The notes under the pieces: generated by a model | The model's input: the letters and a program-made list of their open reading frames with translations, nothing else | Database searches by the model: none | Told to the model about the DNA's origin: nothing | Position numbers and translations under genes: made by a program | In this document: positions 63,944 to 64,000 of the stretch, one piece after another | Layout of the letters: each line of letters begins with the position of its first letter | Position numbering within the stretch: the stretch's first letter is position 1 | DNA from: Proteus vulgaris | Lineage (GTDB): Bacteria; Pseudomonadota; Gammaproteobacteria; Enterobacterales; Enterobacteriaceae | DNA: 64,000 nucleotides | Direction of reading: 5' to 3' | Assembly (NCBI GenBank): GCA_901472505.1 | Contig: LR590468.1 | Span: 2,393,501-2,457,500, forward strand

Positions 63944-64000
63944 TAATATTTATCTCCGCTTAACTAATTTAATAAGAAATAAGTTGTGATGATAAATTCT

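Overview
The window looks like a chromosomal segment of a low-GC member of the Morganellaceae, most likely Proteus or a close relative. Nearly every housekeeping protein is clearly orthologous to an E. coli K-12 protein, intergenic DNA is very AT-rich, and blocks of E. coli gene order persist (rpsT-ribF-ileS-lspA-fkpB-ispH-dapB-carAB; dkgA-yqhD-yghB-metC-exbBD followed by hyb; rdgC-sbcCD-phoBR-brnQ). The genus is inferred from memory of protein families, not from a search. No tRNA or rRNA genes, insertion sequences, prophage or CRISPR arrays were seen.

Layout. 1-12.3 kb is a core block: divergent rpsT, then ribF, ileS, lspA, fkpB, ispH, dapB and carAB, with PUR-box and ARG-box candidates ahead of carA. 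12.4-19.5 kb holds one giant minus-strand adhesin gene, an invasin/intimin-type inverse autotransporter with LysM, a beta-barrel, about a dozen Big-1 repeats and Big-2-like repeats. 19.7-26.6 kb is the dkgA-yqhD / methyltransferase / yghB-metC / exbB-exbD region; exbBD has a Fur box. 26.6-28.5 kb is almost 1.9 kb of AT-rich DNA without genes. It holds a candidate small-RNA unit and ends in a perfect FNR site ahead of the hydrogenase-2 operon. 28.5-38.1 kb is hybOABCDE followed by hypBCDE (periplasm-facing NiFe hydrogenase and its maturation factors; HypB is extremely His-rich). 38.2-39.8 kb is yedE-yedF (sulfur/selenium uptake) preceded by a 17-codon leader ORF with an internal hairpin. rdgC follows.

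42.0-47.8 kb is the most notable accessory unit. It lies between rdgC and sbcC, where E. coli has unrelated genes, and encodes an outer-membrane porin, a CpdB-type 2',3'-cyclic phosphodiesterase/3'-nucleotidase, an RNase T2 lipoprotein and a 5'-nucleotidase-family lipoprotein. Together these make a plausible complete cell-envelope route from RNA to nucleosides plus phosphate. Its 1.3-kb upstream region carries several CRP-type palindromes, one a perfect match. A nitroreductase, sbcCD, phoBR (with Pho box), brnQ and the whole ydhTUXWVY anaerobic redox operon complete the window.

Data-quality warning. Five genes (carA, the adhesin, exbB, hybO and the porin, the last twice) are broken by single-base frameshifts. 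Most fall in G or C runs, and the protein reads on perfectly in the next frame. Several of these genes are housekeeping or operon-leading genes, so residual indel errors in the assembly are the likeliest cause. Such genes are annotated here as one locus each.
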